The notes: generated from the letters alone by a model not told the origin. DNA of 64,000 nucleotides from Aliidiomarina soli (GCF_003986975.1 NZ_PIPO01000001.1:434001-498000), one strand, 5' to 3'; counted from the first letter of the stretch, positions 25,970-35,151 are shown. Numbers and translations are program-made.

Positions 25970-26871
25970 CCTTGGTCGGACAGAGTATTTAAACGTTTTT
26001 GCAGGGGCTCGACCACTGAATCCAGGAATTGCCGCACTCGGGACGACAGCAAACGACTGTGGGGAAACACAAACTGAACGGGCAGGGGAAGAGGGTTGTA
26101 TTTTGTTAGCACTGGCACCAGCGCGCCCCGGTCTAAATCCTCTTGGGCCTGATAACCTAGTACCCTGCAGATGCCGAGTCCGTCCCGGGCCGCAGCCAGT
26201 TCCGTATCGATCTGGTTGGCGCTGATGACGGGGGTTACTGGCTGCTCCCAGAGCGCTCCGTCCACCTGAAACTGCCATACTTCACCGGATGGAGCGAAAC
26301 ATATTGTCGGCCAGTCTGACAGTTGTTGTGGGTGGCTGGGTGCTCCGTGTTGCTCGATAAACGCTGGGCTCGCGCAGAGTATATAGGGCGTGCTGCCAAT
26401 CTGTCGTGCCACTAGTGAGCTGTCCGCCAGGTGACCAATCCGCAGAGCCAAATCAAAGCCCTCCTCAATCACATCCACGACCCTGTCCAGCAGAATTAAT
26501 TCGGCCCGCATGGCGGGGTTTTGCTTTAACCACTGGTTCAGCAGGGGCGCTATATGCAAGCGGCCAAAGGTTACAGGTGCGGTAATCGACAATTTACCCG
26601 CTGGCTCCACTCGCCGGCTTTCGAGCTGGAACTCCATAGTCTGAATGTCCGTTAAAATCCGCCGGCAATGTTGCAGGTACTCGTGCCCTTCATCAGTAAG
26701 AGCTATACGACGAGTGCTGCGATTAAGCAGACGCACGCCAAGGTTCTGCTCCAGAGCAGCAAGAGTTCGCACCACCGCAGCAGGGGACCGGTCGAGTTTA
26801 TCTGCAGCAGCAGACAGACTGCCCTGATCAACAATGGCGACAAAAGTAGTCATGGCTTTGAGTTTGTCCAT
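25966..26871 (-). CDS. LysR-family regulator
   Basis: In 301 residues, the N-terminal helix-turn-helix (FVAIVDQGSLSAAADKLDRSPAAVVRTLAALE, split as FVAIVDQGSLSAAADKL and DRSPAAVVRTLAALE) is followed by the effector domain with VDVIEEGFDLALRIG. It is divergent from the VOC and GST genes at 27018/27452, its probable targets. In the CrgA-like subgroup such regulators often control nearby detoxification enzymes. Confidence 0.92.
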   Translation of the reverse strand: MDKLKAMTTFVAIVDQGSLSAAADKLDRSPAAVVRTLAALEQNLGVRLLNRSTRRIALTDEGHEYLQHCRRILTDIQTMEFQLESRRVEPAGKLSITAPVTFGRLHIAPLLNQWLKQNPAMRAELILLDRVVDVIEEGFDLALRIGHLADSSLVARQIGSTPYILCASPAFIEQHGAPSHPQQLSDWPTICFAPSGEVWQFQVDGALWEQPVTPVISANQIDTELAAARDGLGICRVLGYQAQEDLDRGALVPVLTKYNPLPLPVQFVFPHSRLLSSRVRQFLDSVVEPLQKRLNTLSDQG

Positions 26872-27017
26872 CGGCAGGCACCATCGTAGTGTCAGAATCG
26901 CAGCGTCAGATATCAGATTTGTGCAAAAAGCTGAATAATCATATCAGGCTGGCGGCATTTATTGAATCTGCTAAATGGCGTTTACTAGCGCAACACCATT
27001 TTCACCAGGAGTCAGCA

Positions 27018-27437
27018 ATGAAGCAACCGCAGCCCATTCGTCAATACGACCATGTCGGCATTCGGGTAAGTGACCGCCAGCAGGCGGTGGCGTTCTACGA
27101 GCAACTTGGATTCAAAGAGGTTCGCCGTTTTGAGAAGTACGAAGCCAATGAGATGGAATCACCGGATGGTGTGCGTATTAATTTGATCTATAACGCGACA
27201 AAGTTACACCACGGCCGCAACGTGTTGCTGGATGAGCCGATAAAGCTACCCGGCGTGACTCACCCTGCATTTGTTGTCGATGATCTCTATGCCTTGAAAG
27301 ACTGGCTAGAGCAGGTGGGCATACCTATTACCGAGGGAATTCACCGGCTTGGGCCACGTCGAATCACTTTGTTTATTCGCGACCCCGACAGGAACGTACT
27401 TGAGTTCAATCAGCTATTGCCCGAAGACCAACTTTAA
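27018..27437 (+). CDS. VOC-family dioxygenase-fold protein
   Basis: I start at the ATG at 27018 (139 residues) because CACCAGGAGTC precedes it; the frame is open to 26889 without a start signal. The fold shows YDHVGIRVSDRQQAVAFYEQLGF, then HPAFVVDDLYALKDWLEQVG, then the metal-ligand strand FIRDPDRNVLEFNQ. It probably binds a divalent metal. It lies divergent from a LysR gene and 14 bp before the GST, suggesting a glyoxalase or glutathione-conjugate pathway; this is inference. Confidence 0.83.
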   Translation: MKQPQPIRQYDHVGIRVSDRQQAVAFYEQLGFKEVRRFEKYEANEMESPDGVRINLIYNATKLHHGRNVLLDEPIKLPGVTHPAFVVDDLYALKDWLEQVGIPITEGIHRLGPRRITLFIRDPDRNVLEFNQLLPEDQL

Positions 27438-27451
27438 CCAAGGACTAAACC

Positions 27452-28048
27452 ATGAAATTATACGATCTGGATGTATCCGGTAACTGCTACAAAGTTCGCC
27501 TGTTCGCTGCTCTGGCAGGCATTAATCTGGAACTGGAACCAGTGGATGTTGCCGCTGGTGAACATAAACGCTCACCGTTAATCGATCTGAACCCCTGGGG
27601 TCAGGTACCAGTGCTAACCGATGACGATGTTGTACTGCGAGATTCCCAGGCAATTTTGGTTTATTTGGCCCGCCAATATGGCGGCAATCAGTGGTGGCCG
27701 GATGGTGCAGCTCAACAGGGTGAGGTGATGCAGTGGTTGTCGACGGCTGCCAACGAGATTCATAGTGGTCCTAACGCAGCGCGTTTAATTGACAAATTTG
27801 GTGCCTCGCTAAACAAAGAACGCGCGTTGGAAGTCAGCACTCAGGCTTTATCGTTGATTGAACAGCACCTGGGCAAACATAAATGGCTGGCATTGGGCCG
27901 ACCAACCATCGCAGATTGTGCGGTGTATCCCTATATTGCAGTGGGCTGGGAAGGGGGTGTGACGCTGGAACAATACCCGGCTATTGAGGCCTGGGTCGAG
28001 CGCATCAAGGCTCTGCCTGGTTATATCAGCATGCCTGGGATTGACTAA
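27452..28048 (+). CDS. Glutathione S-transferase
   Basis: The 198 residues have an N-terminal thioredoxin-fold domain (GNCYKVRLFAALAGINLELE; VLTDDDVVLRDSQAILVYLARQYG, split as VLTDDDVVLRDSQ and AILVYLARQYG) with the glutathione-contacting Asp-Ser pair in RDSQAI, and an all-helical C-terminal domain (RPTIADCAVYPYIA). It would conjugate or reduce electrophiles using glutathione. It is in a two-gene unit with the VOC protein, likely LysR-controlled. Confidence 0.9.
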   Translation: MKLYDLDVSGNCYKVRLFAALAGINLELEPVDVAAGEHKRSPLIDLNPWGQVPVLTDDDVVLRDSQAILVYLARQYGGNQWWPDGAAQQGEVMQWLSTAANEIHSGPNAARLIDKFGASLNKERALEVSTQALSLIEQHLGKHKWLALGRPTIADCAVYPYIAVGWEGGVTLEQYPAIEAWVERIKALPGYISMPGID

Positions 28049-28088
28049 CCTCAGCGGCTCGTATCTTAGGGCGCTTGGGTTGTTATCG

Positions 28089-29000
28089 CTAACGTCCTCG
28101 TTTACCTGCAAACGCACCGGGAGAAAGACCTTCGTGCCGGACGAATGCCATCCCGAAGGCGCTGGCACTTCCGTAACCGACCCGCAGCGCGATCTCTGTG
28201 TTGGTAAGTTTGCCCTGGCGCAGCAGGGTCTTGGCGATGGCCATGCGCCAGGCCGTTACGTATTCCATCGGCGCCTGTCCGATTTCCTTGCGAAACTTGT
28301 CGAAGAAGCCGGAGCGTGACATGGCTGCGTCTTTAGCCAGCCCAGAAACAGAAATCTCGGTACCTGCACTCGAATGGATGCGCTGTAAGGCGGTGGCCAG
28401 TTGCGGATCGGAGAGGCCCCGCAGCAGTCCCGGCGGCATGTCCACGTCAGGCTCCGAGCGCAACGCCTCGATAAGCAACACCTCCAGCAGCCGCTGGAGG
28501 ACAAGCTCTCGACCTGGTCGGTCGGCGCGGGTCTCATCGTGGATTGCCGGTACCAGGGCCATCAAGCGCTGGTGTCCACTGATATGGATCATCTCAGGTA
28601 GCAGTGACACCAACAGATCGCGTGTGGGCGCTTCGAAGCGGCAATGCCCGACCAGCGCACGCATCTCCACGGGGGCATCCGCTGGGCCGAGACGAACTCG
28701 CCCAGGTCCGATTTCAAGCGGCTGAGCGGGGCTCTTCAGTTCCGGGGGCACCTCGCTGGTCATGCTAAAGTCATGCAAATCCGGGATCAGGACGAAGTCT
28801 CCAGCTGCCAGCGTGACTGGCGTTCGACCGCTCACCTTAAGCTGGCAGACCCCTTCGACCATCGCGCAATAGAAGGGGCTTGCCATATTCTTCCGCTCGA
28901 CCTGCCACAGGCCACCGGCCTCGACCATCTTTGAGATAGACACCGCCGGTTTGAGCAGCGTGACCACACTTGAAAGGGGATCATCACTAGCATTAAACAT
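28089..29000 (-). CDS. AraC-family regulator with cupin sensor
   Basis: The start at 29000 (303 residues) follows CAGGAGTCC; the frame extends to 29084 without a signal. An N-terminal cupin domain (GDFVLIPDLHDFSMTS) precedes a C-terminal AraC DNA-binding domain with VSGLAKDAAMSRSGFFDKFRKEIGQAPMEYV (split as VSGLAKDAAMSRSGFFD and KFRKEIGQAPMEYV) and LRVGYGSASAFGMAFVRHEGLSPGAF. It is divergent from the hydrolase at 29156, its likely target. Its codons are visibly richer in G and C than those of its neighbours, suggesting acquisition together with that hydrolase. Confidence 0.9.
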   Translation of the reverse strand: MFNASDDPLSSVVTLLKPAVSISKMVEAGGLWQVERKNMASPFYCAMVEGVCQLKVSGRTPVTLAAGDFVLIPDLHDFSMTSEVPPELKSPAQPLEIGPGRVRLGPADAPVEMRALVGHCRFEAPTRDLLVSLLPEMIHISGHQRLMALVPAIHDETRADRPGRELVLQRLLEVLLIEALRSEPDVDMPPGLLRGLSDPQLATALQRIHSSAGTEISVSGLAKDAAMSRSGFFDKFRKEIGQAPMEYVTAWRMAIAKTLLRQGKLTNTEIALRVGYGSASAFGMAFVRHEGLSPGAFAGKRGR

Positions 29001-29099
29001 ACTCTTGGACTCCTGATGAATAATCACGGACTTTTGTATATAGAATGCACGGAAATCACTATTTATACTATCCCTGTTCATCAAACAAGGAGATCAGAT

Positions 29100-29159
29100 A
29101 TGCCCCCTATATTCATCATCGCCACCGCGGCTGCAATTTCAAAAGAGGCTACTAAATGA
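29100..29159 (+). CDS. 19-residue leader peptide coupled to hydrolase
   Basis: A strong AAGGAGATCAG stands seven bases before an ATG at 29100. The 19 codons end in a TGA that overlaps the hydrolase ATG as ATGA, so ribosomes finishing the leader can restart on the hydrolase. The peptide is short and hydrophobic in the middle (MPPIFIIATAAAISKEATK). The hydrolase itself has no clear ribosome site of its own. It may be a coupling cistron, or the remnant of a longer gene. Confidence 0.55.
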   Translation: MPPIFIIATAAAISKEATK

Positions 29160-30100
29160 ACCGACTAATTAATCAGTCCCGCGCTCTGCCAGCACCAGAG
29201 CCTGCTATGACAGTGGCCTACACGCCGATCTGCCTGGAAATGCCTGGCCGCCAACCTTTGGAGCTGCGCCTTACCGCGCCCGCAGTTGGGGATGCCTTGC
29301 CGATCGTAATCCTGTCGCACGGCTATGGTCCATCGAACTATATTCCTTCCAAGGACGGTTACGCCCCACTCGTCCAGTTCTGGGCAGAACGGGGCATCGC
29401 CGTGATTCAGCCGACACACGCCAGTTCACGGGTTGGCGGACTTAACCCCGATCTGCCTGAGGGCCCTTTCTTCTGGCGCGAGCGCGTGGCCGAGATGCGC
29501 GCTATTCTCGACCAACTGGCCGAAATCGAGCGACAGGCTCCAGCTGTCGCAGGGCGACTGGACCACGAGCGGATAGCCGTAGCGGGCCACTCCTTCGGCG
29601 GGCATACCTGCAGTCTGCTACTTGGCGGGCGTTTGCAGGGCGAGAATTTTTCCGATCCGCGCATCCGCGCCGGCATGCTATTGGCGACCCCAGGCCGCGG
29701 CGGTGCCGATCTGATGCCCGACTATGCTACACGGTTTTCCTTTTTCGACGTGGATTTTAGTGGTATCGAATTGCCGACGCTTGTGGTTTGTGGTGCAGAG
29801 GATAATCCCCATTTCACGCCGCGCGGCCCCGAATGGCACGCGGATGCCTTTTATGATGCGCCGGGGGCTGATGCTCTGCTGACGATCAATGGCGTGGGGC
29901 ATGGGCTGGGCGGAGTCGCCGGGCTAGACGCACGAGAGACCGAGGCAGAAGACCCCGAGGCACTGGAAACAACCCGGCGTTTGACACTGGCCTGGTTGCG
30001 GAGCATGTTCTCCATCGAGCAGGATGCCTGGGCAAAAAGCCAAACAGCACTCCGGGCTAACGCGGCCAGCATCGCAAAGATCACCGTGAAAGAGAACTGA
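29156..30100 (+). CDS. Alpha/beta hydrolase, dienelactone-hydrolase/chlorophyllase-like
   Basis: The 314 residues show the oxyanion-hole region VILSHGYGPS, the nucleophile elbow AGHSFGGHT with Ser146, the acid in VVCGAEDNPHF and the histidine in INGVGHGLGG. It resembles predicted dienelactone hydrolases and chlorophyllase-like proteins. Divergent from the AraC regulator, it shares that gene's high G+C codons. Translation is likely coupled to the 19-residue leader. Confidence 0.86.
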   Translation: MNRLINQSRALPAPEPAMTVAYTPICLEMPGRQPLELRLTAPAVGDALPIVILSHGYGPSNYIPSKDGYAPLVQFWAERGIAVIQPTHASSRVGGLNPDLPEGPFFWRERVAEMRAILDQLAEIERQAPAVAGRLDHERIAVAGHSFGGHTCSLLLGGRLQGENFSDPRIRAGMLLATPGRGGADLMPDYATRFSFFDVDFSGIELPTLVVCGAEDNPHFTPRGPEWHADAFYDAPGADALLTINGVGHGLGGVAGLDARETEAEDPEALETTRRLTLAWLRSMFSIEQDAWAKSQTALRANAASIAKITVKEN

Positions 30101-30228
30101 GAGAGGGTCTGATTGATGTGAATTCTACATCAGGTCATCCGACATTAAACGGATAGTTGTCTAAATTCAACACGCCTACAATGACGTTTCTTGAATCTTT
30201 AGCACATACAACTTCCAGGAGATGGCAG

Positions 30229-31059
30229 ATGACAAAGACATGGTTTATTACAGGAACTTCCTCAGGGCTTGGTCGCTTGATGGTTGAGAAGCTTCTGGCG
30301 CGTGGTGACACTGTTGCCGCTACATTGCGCAAAGAAGGCAGTCTGGACGATTTGAAAGCACAGTACGGCGAGCGTCTTTGGATTGGGCATTTAGATGTCA
30401 CTGATACCGCTATGATACGGAAGGTAATTGATTCCGCATTTAGTCAGCTAGGCCGGATCGACGTCATTGTAAACAATGCTGGTTACGGCCTCTTTGGCGC
30501 CGCCGAAGAAGTAAGTGATGCCCAAATTGACCGTCAGATCGCGACCAACCTTACTGGTTCTATTCAGCTCATTCGTGCTGTTCTTCCTTATTTACGTGCG
30601 CAGGGTGGGGGCCGTATCGTTCAGGTCTCGTCAGAGGGCGGGCAGACCGCTTACCCGAATTTTAGCCTCTACCATGCAACAAAGTGGGGCATCGAGGGGT
30701 TTGTTGAATCAGTCGCTAAGGAAGTGGCGCCATTCGGGATTGATTGCCTGATTGTTGAGCCAGGTCCAACTGAAACTCAATTCGCTGTTGGTCTGGATCA
30801 TGCTCGACCTTTGGCCTGTTACGACAATACCCCAGCGGGTGAGATTCGGCGAATGTTAACATCCGGTACGTTCGAAGTTAAAGGTGATGCTGCAAGGACA
30901 GTTGACGCCATGATAGCGACGGCCGATGGTGAGAAGCCACCTTTCCGCCTTGCCTTGGGAAGTACCGCCTATGCGTCTGTTAGTCAGGTATTGACCGAGC
31001 GACTGCGCTCGTTGGAGGAGCAAAAAGAGGTGACCTTTTCTGCCGATCGGGCAAGCTGA
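30229..31059 (+). CDS. Short-chain dehydrogenase/reductase
   Basis: The ATG at 30229 follows CCAGGAGATGG; the frame opens at 30157 but without signals. The 276 residues show the cofactor motif TGTSSGLG, NNAGYG, the catalytic serine in IVQVSSEGG, YHATKWG with the YxxxK pair, and PGPTETQF. Being a classical SDR lacking an acidic residue after beta-2 in easy view, NADP use is plausible. A LysR gene follows 123 bp downstream on the same strand. The substrate is unknown. Confidence 0.9.
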   Translation: MTKTWFITGTSSGLGRLMVEKLLARGDTVAATLRKEGSLDDLKAQYGERLWIGHLDVTDTAMIRKVIDSAFSQLGRIDVIVNNAGYGLFGAAEEVSDAQIDRQIATNLTGSIQLIRAVLPYLRAQGGGRIVQVSSEGGQTAYPNFSLYHATKWGIEGFVESVAKEVAPFGIDCLIVEPGPTETQFAVGLDHARPLACYDNTPAGEIRRMLTSGTFEVKGDAARTVDAMIATADGEKPPFRLALGSTAYASVSQVLTERLRSLEEQKEVTFSADRAS

Positions 31060-31182
31060 AATCAGAAAGTGCGCGCATTTTACGCACGCCCGGCGCGTTA
31101 TCAGTGCAGCATAAGGCAATTGTAGGAGAGGTGGCTTTGTGCAACTATCTTTCAGTAATGGACCAGCAAATATAGATTTCAC

Positions 31183-32103
31183 ATGAACAAAAAGCCTGAC
31201 CTGAATGTACTGACTGCGTTCGCCGCCATTGCTGCACATAGTAGTTTTCGCAAGGCGGCGGACGAGCTGGGTATGCCGCCATCCACGCTGAGTCACATGA
31301 TGCGCACGCTGGAAGGGCAGTTAAATGTACGACTATTCAATAGAACAACCAGGAGTGTAGCCCTAACCGAAGCCGGCGCGAAATTATTGGGCCGTATTCG
31401 TCCGTTATTGCGTGACTTCGATGCCGCTTTTGAAGATATAGAACTACAACAGAACCGGCTGAGTGGTGTCGTTCGGCTGAATTCAAATGAACCTGCTGCT
31501 CGGATGCTGCTGCGTCATGTTCTTCCTGTTTTTCACCAGAAATTCCCCGATATTGAAGTCGATCTTGTCACCGAGGGTAGTTTGGTGGATATCGTAGCAG
31601 AGGGCTTTGATGCGGGTATTCGTTTGGGCGAAGACGTGCCGCAGGATATGATCGCAGTGCGTTTCGGCCCGCAGATTCGATTCATTGCAGTTGCTTCACC
31701 CGCGTATCTTTCTTCCAATTCTTCACCACAAAAACCTGAAGAGTTATTAAAGCACAAGTGTATCCGTCATCGTCTGCCCAGTGGCAAGCTTTATCGCTGG
31801 GAATTCGAAAAGGATGGTGAAGAAATTGCTATCGAGGTGCATGGTCCACTAACCTTTGATCACTTAAACCTTATGGCCGACGCAGCAGCGGCTGGAATGG
31901 GTATAGCCTATCTGCCAGACATGGTCGCGGAGCCCTATTTATTACAGGGCGATCTAGAGCCTGTGCTGTCCGATTGGTGCCCTCAGGGGCCAGGATTATG
32001 CGTCTATTACCCTGGGCACCGACATGTACCTGGACCGTTGCGTGCGTTTCTGGATGTGCTCAAAGCAGTAGAAGTTCCCACCTCGCAACAGCCTCTTCGG
32101 TGA
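31183..32103 (+). CDS. LysR-family regulator
   Basis: The 306 residues have a helix-turn-helix at about 10-60 (FRKAADELGMPPSTLSHMMRTLE, split as FRKAADELGMPPS and TLSHMMRTLE) and an effector domain ending in GPGLCVYYPGHRHVPGPLRAF, the signature of the group that controls SDR and aldo-keto genes. It follows the SDR gene on the same strand. A degraded relative of its C-terminal third lies at 59886-60113 in reverse orientation. Confidence 0.92.
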   Translation: MNKKPDLNVLTAFAAIAAHSSFRKAADELGMPPSTLSHMMRTLEGQLNVRLFNRTTRSVALTEAGAKLLGRIRPLLRDFDAAFEDIELQQNRLSGVVRLNSNEPAARMLLRHVLPVFHQKFPDIEVDLVTEGSLVDIVAEGFDAGIRLGEDVPQDMIAVRFGPQIRFIAVASPAYLSSNSSPQKPEELLKHKCIRHRLPSGKLYRWEFEKDGEEIAIEVHGPLTFDHLNLMADAAAAGMGIAYLPDMVAEPYLLQGDLEPVLSDWCPQGPGLCVYYPGHRHVPGPLRAFLDVLKAVEVPTSQQPLR

Positions 32104-32405
32104 TATCCATGCAGTCACGGCGTTTACGCACGTCAGGCATTATTACAACTCAGCGCCAGTTGAACCTTTACAAACCCCTTGCACTTCATAGCCTTGCGTA
32201 CGCAACATGGATTTTATAGAGTCAAACGCAGTAATCACGCACGCTAGGGATAGCAGGCATAGCGATATGGCACCTGATCACACTCGGTTGCTTACTCAGG
32301 GAATGAGCTTTTCATGAGTTCTCCTCGCTGTTCCAATGCTCTGTTTCACTAGCTGTGGCATGCCGCTGGCTGCAATCCGAGCCGACATTGGAGTTTGAAT
32401 CAGAG
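32104..32405. other. 302-bp gap with possible decayed repeat copy
   Basis: I see no gene here. At 32247-32268 the sequence GGGATAGCAGGCATAGCGAT, plus two bases, matches the left end of the interspersed repeat at 40101 in about 19 of 22 positions, after which similarity fades. It could be a truncated copy of that repeat, just upstream of the cluster of small genes that follows. Confidence 0.3.
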
Positions 32406-33521
32406 ATGAAATATTTAAATAATATCTTCGGCAAAAAGAGTTGTTACGGCGAACCAGTGAAAACGCCCGCAGAGAGAGTCACATCGTATATTTCTCACTG
32501 GCATCAGCAATGGTCAAAAGCTGAGATAAAAAGCAAGCAGGAAGAGGATAACGGTGAGGGTTTTGATTTTGGCTATTGGCACGATCTCCTATCCGATGTG
32601 AATAAAGCTCATTTTGCAGAGGGGAGCACTTCCGGCTCGGAAAATGTGTTTGGGTCAACGCCTGAACACGATCCAGATAACGAGAAAATTATTGAGTGCG
32701 AGATTGAGGGTGATTTGGCTCACGTCTTTACCGCCTTATACGAAGACAAACCTAAACCCTCGAAATATCATGCCTATGAACTTCATTCTGATGCAGACAA
32801 AGGGTGGAAGATAAAGCAGATATTGACGCTTTTCGATCCTCCAAAAACTCCGGTTATCGCCCCCGAACAGCACGCCGAGATCCTCGCGATGGCAAGCGTC
32901 GATGCGCCTTTTAAAGCTAGTGAAGATAACTTAGCGCTCAACGAGCATACGCTTTTTCAGCAAGACCGACGTGTCAAAACGCCATATTTAGATGAAGCTG
33001 AGGCAAAACTGGAAGAGGTCGGCAAGCTAAAAATCACATCAGGGGTTCTGGGTATTCTAGATTTTGGCTACGACATTTACCGGTTTGAGCCGCTGCAACG
33101 AAAGGTAAAACCTGGCAGTTATCTGGTTGAAACAGTGACTACCCATAATCGGGTTGCAGGTATTCGGGTGAAGCTCAGTGACAGCGAACAGGCAGTAAAA
33201 TGGTATGCAGCGAATACGCCGAGTGGCAATGGTGTATACGGAGTAGACGCCGGAAATCTGGCTATCTTCGATGTTGGGAATCTGCTTGAGCTTAGTCATT
33301 TAAAAAAGGAGAAGCTTTTTGACAGATGGTCCGTCGCGGGGAAGCCAGAATTGTTATCGATGACAGGTCAAGATGACTGTGTTATTTCGACCAGTGGTTT
33401 TGGTGATGGAGCTTACCCTGCATTTTGGGGCGTTAATGACCAGGACGAAGTGGTTTCGCTTTATATCGATTTTATGATCCTTGTGCAGGAAAATGAACAA
33501 GGGTTGCTTGAGTCTATTTAG
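32406..33521 (+). CDS. NTF2-like plus DUF4241 protein
   Basis: The ATG at 32406 gives 371 residues; the frame opens at 32355. The C-terminal half (about 195-365) matches DUF4241, with the GVYGVDAGNLAIFDVGNLL stretch and the closing SGFGDGAYPAFWGVN and VVSLYIDFMIL. The N-terminal part (25-140) has a helix VTSYISHWHQQW and beta strands resembling NTF2-fold immunity domains. DUF4241 proteins are found among polymorphic-toxin immunity genes, but no toxin is seen here. Probably cytoplasmic. Confidence 0.65.
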   Translation: MKYLNNIFGKKSCYGEPVKTPAERVTSYISHWHQQWSKAEIKSKQEEDNGEGFDFGYWHDLLSDVNKAHFAEGSTSGSENVFGSTPEHDPDNEKIIECEIEGDLAHVFTALYEDKPKPSKYHAYELHSDADKGWKIKQILTLFDPPKTPVIAPEQHAEILAMASVDAPFKASEDNLALNEHTLFQQDRRVKTPYLDEAEAKLEEVGKLKITSGVLGILDFGYDIYRFEPLQRKVKPGSYLVETVTTHNRVAGIRVKLSDSEQAVKWYAANTPSGNGVYGVDAGNLAIFDVGNLLELSHLKKEKLFDRWSVAGKPELLSMTGQDDCVISTSGFGDGAYPAFWGVNDQDEVVSLYIDFMILVQENEQGLLESI

Positions 33522-33789
33522 AGTACCCGTTTATCAAAGGTTACGTGCTCAACGGAATAGGAATATTGCTTTGCGAGATGCGCTAAGAAACAAGATCATC
33601 GAAGTGTGCGATCAAAAAATCGAGAAAAAGGGCCTGAATGTGGGGCTGTCTTTTTATGCGTTTTTTAAAAATAAGAACGATCAACCAGAAATCCTTATGG
33701 AAGCAGCAAAATGGTGGATTGAAACGCATCAATTAGATCACTTCGAGAAAGCCCAAAAAATTAAAGATATGGTCAAAGCCGGTGTTTAA
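33493..33789 (+). CDS. DUF6500-like small protein
   Basis: I start at the ATG at 33493, which overlaps the previous gene's last nine codons and follows CAGGAAA; the start is uncertain. The conserved core is LRNKIIEVCDQKIEKKGLNVGLSFYAFFKN, split as LRNKIIEVCDQKIEKK and GLNVGLSFYAFFKN, then MEAAKWWIETHQLDHFEKA. This resembles the uncharacterised DUF6500 family as I recall it. It belongs to the run of small unknown genes here. Confidence 0.6.
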   Translation: MNKGCLSLFRVPVYQRLRAQRNRNIALRDALRNKIIEVCDQKIEKKGLNVGLSFYAFFKNKNDQPEILMEAAKWWIETHQLDHFEKAQKIKDMVKAGV

Positions 33790-33837
33790 CGATGCCCGCG
33801 GTTGGCTGTTTACTTAATCCACTATCAGGCAATACGA

Positions 33838-34236
33838 ATGAAAAAATTCACCGGTAACCTAGCTTTAGTTTTTTCTTTATTGGCTTTCCCTCTGTTAGCC
33901 GCGGGCGCTGAGTATAAACCCTATGAGGAGCCTAATATTTCACCAGAGCAGTGGGATTCGTATAGAGCGACCGTGGTTGAAAAATACGGAGATTCTGTCC
34001 AGCTCTTCACAGAACAGCACCTGGCGGTGTATTTCAACGAGCAACAAGCAACCAGCTACGCATTCACAACCGAAGGGCACGCCGCCCACCCAGCCTGGAT
34101 TACCCGTCAAGTTGTTGAAGATGAGGGGCAAGTGAGCATTGAGCAAATTGGCTACTTTGCCGGAGAAGAAGCACCTTTCTCAGTGCTGTTTCGCCAGTAT
34201 CTCGAGCTCAATGAACAAATTCAGAACGGGCACTAG
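33838..34236 (+). CDS. Secreted hypothetical protein
   Basis: The ATG at 33838 starts a 132-residue protein with a signal peptide (KKFTGNLALVFSLLAFPLLAAGA). The mature part is small and acidic with many aromatic residues (EEPNISPEQWDSY, HPAWITRQVVEDEGQVSI). The family is not recognised; the predicted location is periplasmic. It lies between two hypothetical genes in the 32-37 kb cluster. Confidence 0.6.
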   Translation: MKKFTGNLALVFSLLAFPLLAAGAEYKPYEEPNISPEQWDSYRATVVEKYGDSVQLFTEQHLAVYFNEQQATSYAFTTEGHAAHPAWITRQVVEDEGQVSIEQIGYFAGEEAPFSVLFRQYLELNEQIQNGH

Positions 34237-34307
34237 CGTTTCTGCGAATATCAGAGGTTGGTAGGGATGATTATGAGTGTGTTGCACTGCCAGTAAACCT
34301 GCCTTTC

Positions 34308-34823
34308 ATGGACCTTGTGAATGTGGCTGGCATTTTCGGGGTATGGTGCGCTGCATATGAAGGTCTGCCAGACACTCACCCGGAATGGCCAGAGCTATTT
34401 GCATCGAATCAGAATTCTAAAGAGAATTTTAATGTGCTACCGCAGCAGATGATGTCGTTCGCATATGAAGACGAGTCGTCAGCCAGCTTATTCGCGATGT
34501 CTGTCGCCAATGAAGACTTTGGCAGGGTTTATTACTATTACGATGATTACTTGTATAGGCTTTTTGGCCGACAACGCATGCTCGATGCGCATGGGTATTG
34601 TTACTACGATCGTAAGATGCAAGGTATATTAACCAAGCATGGGATTAACCTGGCTGAGGTTAAGCACTGGCAGGACAAAGGGCATCTGGACTCTGTAGAG
34701 ATTATAAACAATGTCGAGGGTCTCTCCGCGCGTTGTGTATTTGATTTGCAAAGGGTTAAGTTTATTCCCATCGCCGACTCTTTTAACGAATTTCTTAGCA
34801 AGCTTACTTTGCAAAGCTGCTGA
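34308..34823 (+). CDS. SUKH-like hypothetical protein, possibly truncated at 5' end
   Basis: The 171 residues from ATG 34308 include FGRVYYYYDDYLYRLFG and the close ARCVFDLQRVKFIPIADSFNEFLSKL, split as ARCVFDLQRVKF and IPIADSFNEFLSKL, which resembles the end of SMI1/KNR4 (SUKH) domains used as toxin immunity proteins. The frame stays open upstream to 34215 with protein-like codons but no ATG, GTG or TTG, and the usual N-terminal SUKH helix is missing. It may be a remnant or use an unusual start. Confidence 0.45.
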   Translation: MDLVNVAGIFGVWCAAYEGLPDTHPEWPELFASNQNSKENFNVLPQQMMSFAYEDESSASLFAMSVANEDFGRVYYYYDDYLYRLFGRQRMLDAHGYCYYDRKMQGILTKHGINLAEVKHWQDKGHLDSVEIINNVEGLSARCVFDLQRVKFIPIADSFNEFLSKLTLQSC

Positions 34824-34839
34824 GCCCGGGACACGAATT

Positions 34840-35151
34840 ATGTATTGGGTAAATCATCTTACGGGCGACTCTGATGTTGAGTATCCGTTAGAGCAGCTTT
34901 CAGCGCTGTATGCTGAACTATCTCAGGCTGACGCGGAGCACACCGATGTGTCGCTGACTCACGAATCTGAGTGGTGTCTGTCTGCCTTTGCTTCAGGGCT
35001 GCTGATGTGGGAGAACGTGGCAGGTGAGGGCGAGCCCAGACACATGCCTGAGGTGGCACAGCAAACCGTCATTGAGCTATGGTCGCTTCTCGCCTCTGGC
35101 TCGATTGAGGAAATACACCAACGCGATTGGTTACCAGGTTACGGTAGGTGA
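34840..35151 (+). CDS. Hypothetical acidic 103-residue protein
   Basis: It starts at ATG 34840, seventeen bases after the preceding stop, with GCCCGGGACACG upstream and no strong ribosome site. It is rich in Glu, Leu and Trp (EYPLEQLSALYAELSQADAE; WCLSAFASGLLMWENVAG). No family is recognised. Its size and context suit an immunity-type protein, but this is only a guess from neighbours. Confidence 0.5.
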   Translation: MYWVNHLTGDSDVEYPLEQLSALYAELSQADAEHTDVSLTHESEWCLSAFASGLLMWENVAGEGEPRHMPEVAQQTVIELWSLLASGSIEEIHQRDWLPGYGR

